Translations under genes and position numbers: made by a program
Assembly (NCBI RefSeq): GCF_021347895.1
Contig: NC_067120.1
Location: 13,997,361-14,061,360, forward strand
DNA from: Acanthochromis polyacanthus
Lineage: Eukaryota > Chordata > Actinopteri > Pomacentridae
Length of the DNA stretch: 64,000 nt
Reading direction: 5' to 3'
Notes under the pieces: generated by a model
What the model was told of the DNA's origin: nothing
The model's database searches: none
Seen by the model: only the letters and a program-made list of their open reading frames with translations
Shown: one piece after another, positions 63,072-64,000 of the stretch
Numbering within the stretch: position 1 is the stretch's first letter
Layout of the letters: every line of letters begins with the position of its first letter

Positions 63072-64000
63072 GTAGGTAACGAACCACGTCAACATGTAAA
63101 CAAAAAGGTTTGTCCCCGCGAAAGGCTGACTGCTGCTAGCTAGCGGCTAACGTTAGTCAGCGAAGGGGGCGTAGTCTAATGGCTGTACATAGTTATGGAA
63201 CAAAATGACGCGTTAGCCACAGCGCGGCTAGCTAGAATTTGCTTTATTTCGGCAAAGAATTAACGGAGTGTTCTCATGTTCAACACAGATATGTTACTGG
63301 AGACATGTAAGATGCGCTTTGGGAAGTGAAGCGAATAATGTCACTGCATTGCTTTTGCTGCCTTTGGCGTTTTGTTAGCCTGAAAGCTAACTGTAGCCTG
63401 TAAATGTTAGCTACACAACCCACCGCCAGCATCTGGTTTATGTTAAGATTAACTGTGATTAACAGCAGCTCCACAAAACCGATGAGAGTTGATTGTGACC
63501 ACACGAGCTATGTGTTACTGGAACATATACAGGACGTCAGCGTCAAAGCAGTGTTGTGTGTTTACCGGGCTGTTGCTGCTAAACACCAGCAGCTGGCTAA
63601 CGTTAGCGATAGCTGACGTCGTTGGCGTTAATACAGCCTGTCCGATGTTACATAACCACAGTCAGTGGTGCTGCCTGCTGTCACATCTAATTTAGCAACG
63701 ACTGACCAAACATGCACACTGAGAGCGTTTCTGCTAAACACAAGCGAACACAATAACTGAAGGCTTCATATTTCCGATTACCTCTCATGCTTATCGCTTT
63801 CACCACCCACTCAGCTGACCGGTCTGCTGACATGCATCTTCTTTTGGAAACTACTTTCGGTCTCAGCTTTTACATAATCCTGTTTAATGGCCGTAATAGC
63901 TAAAGGGAATGTATGATTTATCTTAACTTAATTGCAGATACAGACTGTTCTGTGCACAAGTCTGACTGGACTGATGGAGAAGTGTAGCTGTGACTGTGAT
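63072..64000 (+). other. Probable first intron of the downstream gene
   Basis: Non-coding, moderately CpG-rich at the start and with several GCTAGC / TAACGTTAG words common in fish first introns. No exon with both splice sites was found before the window ends. Confidence 0.4.

Overview
The window is nuclear DNA of a ray-finned (teleost) fish. Three things show this: interrupted vertebrate genes with GT-AG introns, a dense load of fish-type repeats (Tc1/mariner, hAT and piggyBac-like MITEs, an L2-type LINE, a tRNA-derived SINE, an LTR), and proteins that read as clear vertebrate orthologues. The species cannot be told from the sequence.

Layout. (1) 1.8-21.8 kb, minus strand: a complete P4-type ATPase (phospholipid flippase) gene, best matched by atp8b4. 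I resolve 27 coding exons. Their lengths sum to 3615 nt, a multiple of three, giving 1204 codons plus a stop. A non-coding first exon lies in a GC-rich promoter near 21.5-21.85 kb. (2) 22-61 kb: a tandem segmental duplication. Unit 1 (about 22.0-36.4 kb) and unit 2 (about 36.4-61 kb) each hold a full-length sqor gene (mitochondrial sulfide:quinone oxidoreductase) on the plus strand, at 31.5-36.3 kb and 52.2-60.9 kb. Both copies are open, have nine coding exons and encode 438 residues. (3) 38.4-49.2 kb: a block found only in unit 2. It holds a PIF/Harbinger-like remnant, inverted motif clusters 8 kb apart, a solo LTR, a hAT MITE, two poly(A)-tailed retroposons and broken coding fragments on the minus strand. 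(4) 62.8-64 kb: a CpG-rich promoter and likely non-coding first exon of another plus-strand gene whose coding part lies outside the window.

Because the locus is duplicated, the other copy often shows the empty target site of a transposon, so insertions can be ordered in time. Unit 1 gained the L2-type LINE and the TTAA-flanked 914-bp element, which then received a hAT MITE. Unit 2 gained a three-layer nest in sqor intron 4: Tc1, inside it another Tc1, inside that a GC-rich retroposon.

The most notable points are two intact sqor copies that differ at the residue next to a redox cysteine and in their promoters, a near-identical exon 2-4 tract that suggests gene conversion, a GC-rich, poly(A)-tailed retroposon family without a recognisable protein, and a possible large undescribed DNA transposon at 40.7-48.9 kb. 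No database search could be run. Family names rest on recognised protein or terminal-repeat motifs.
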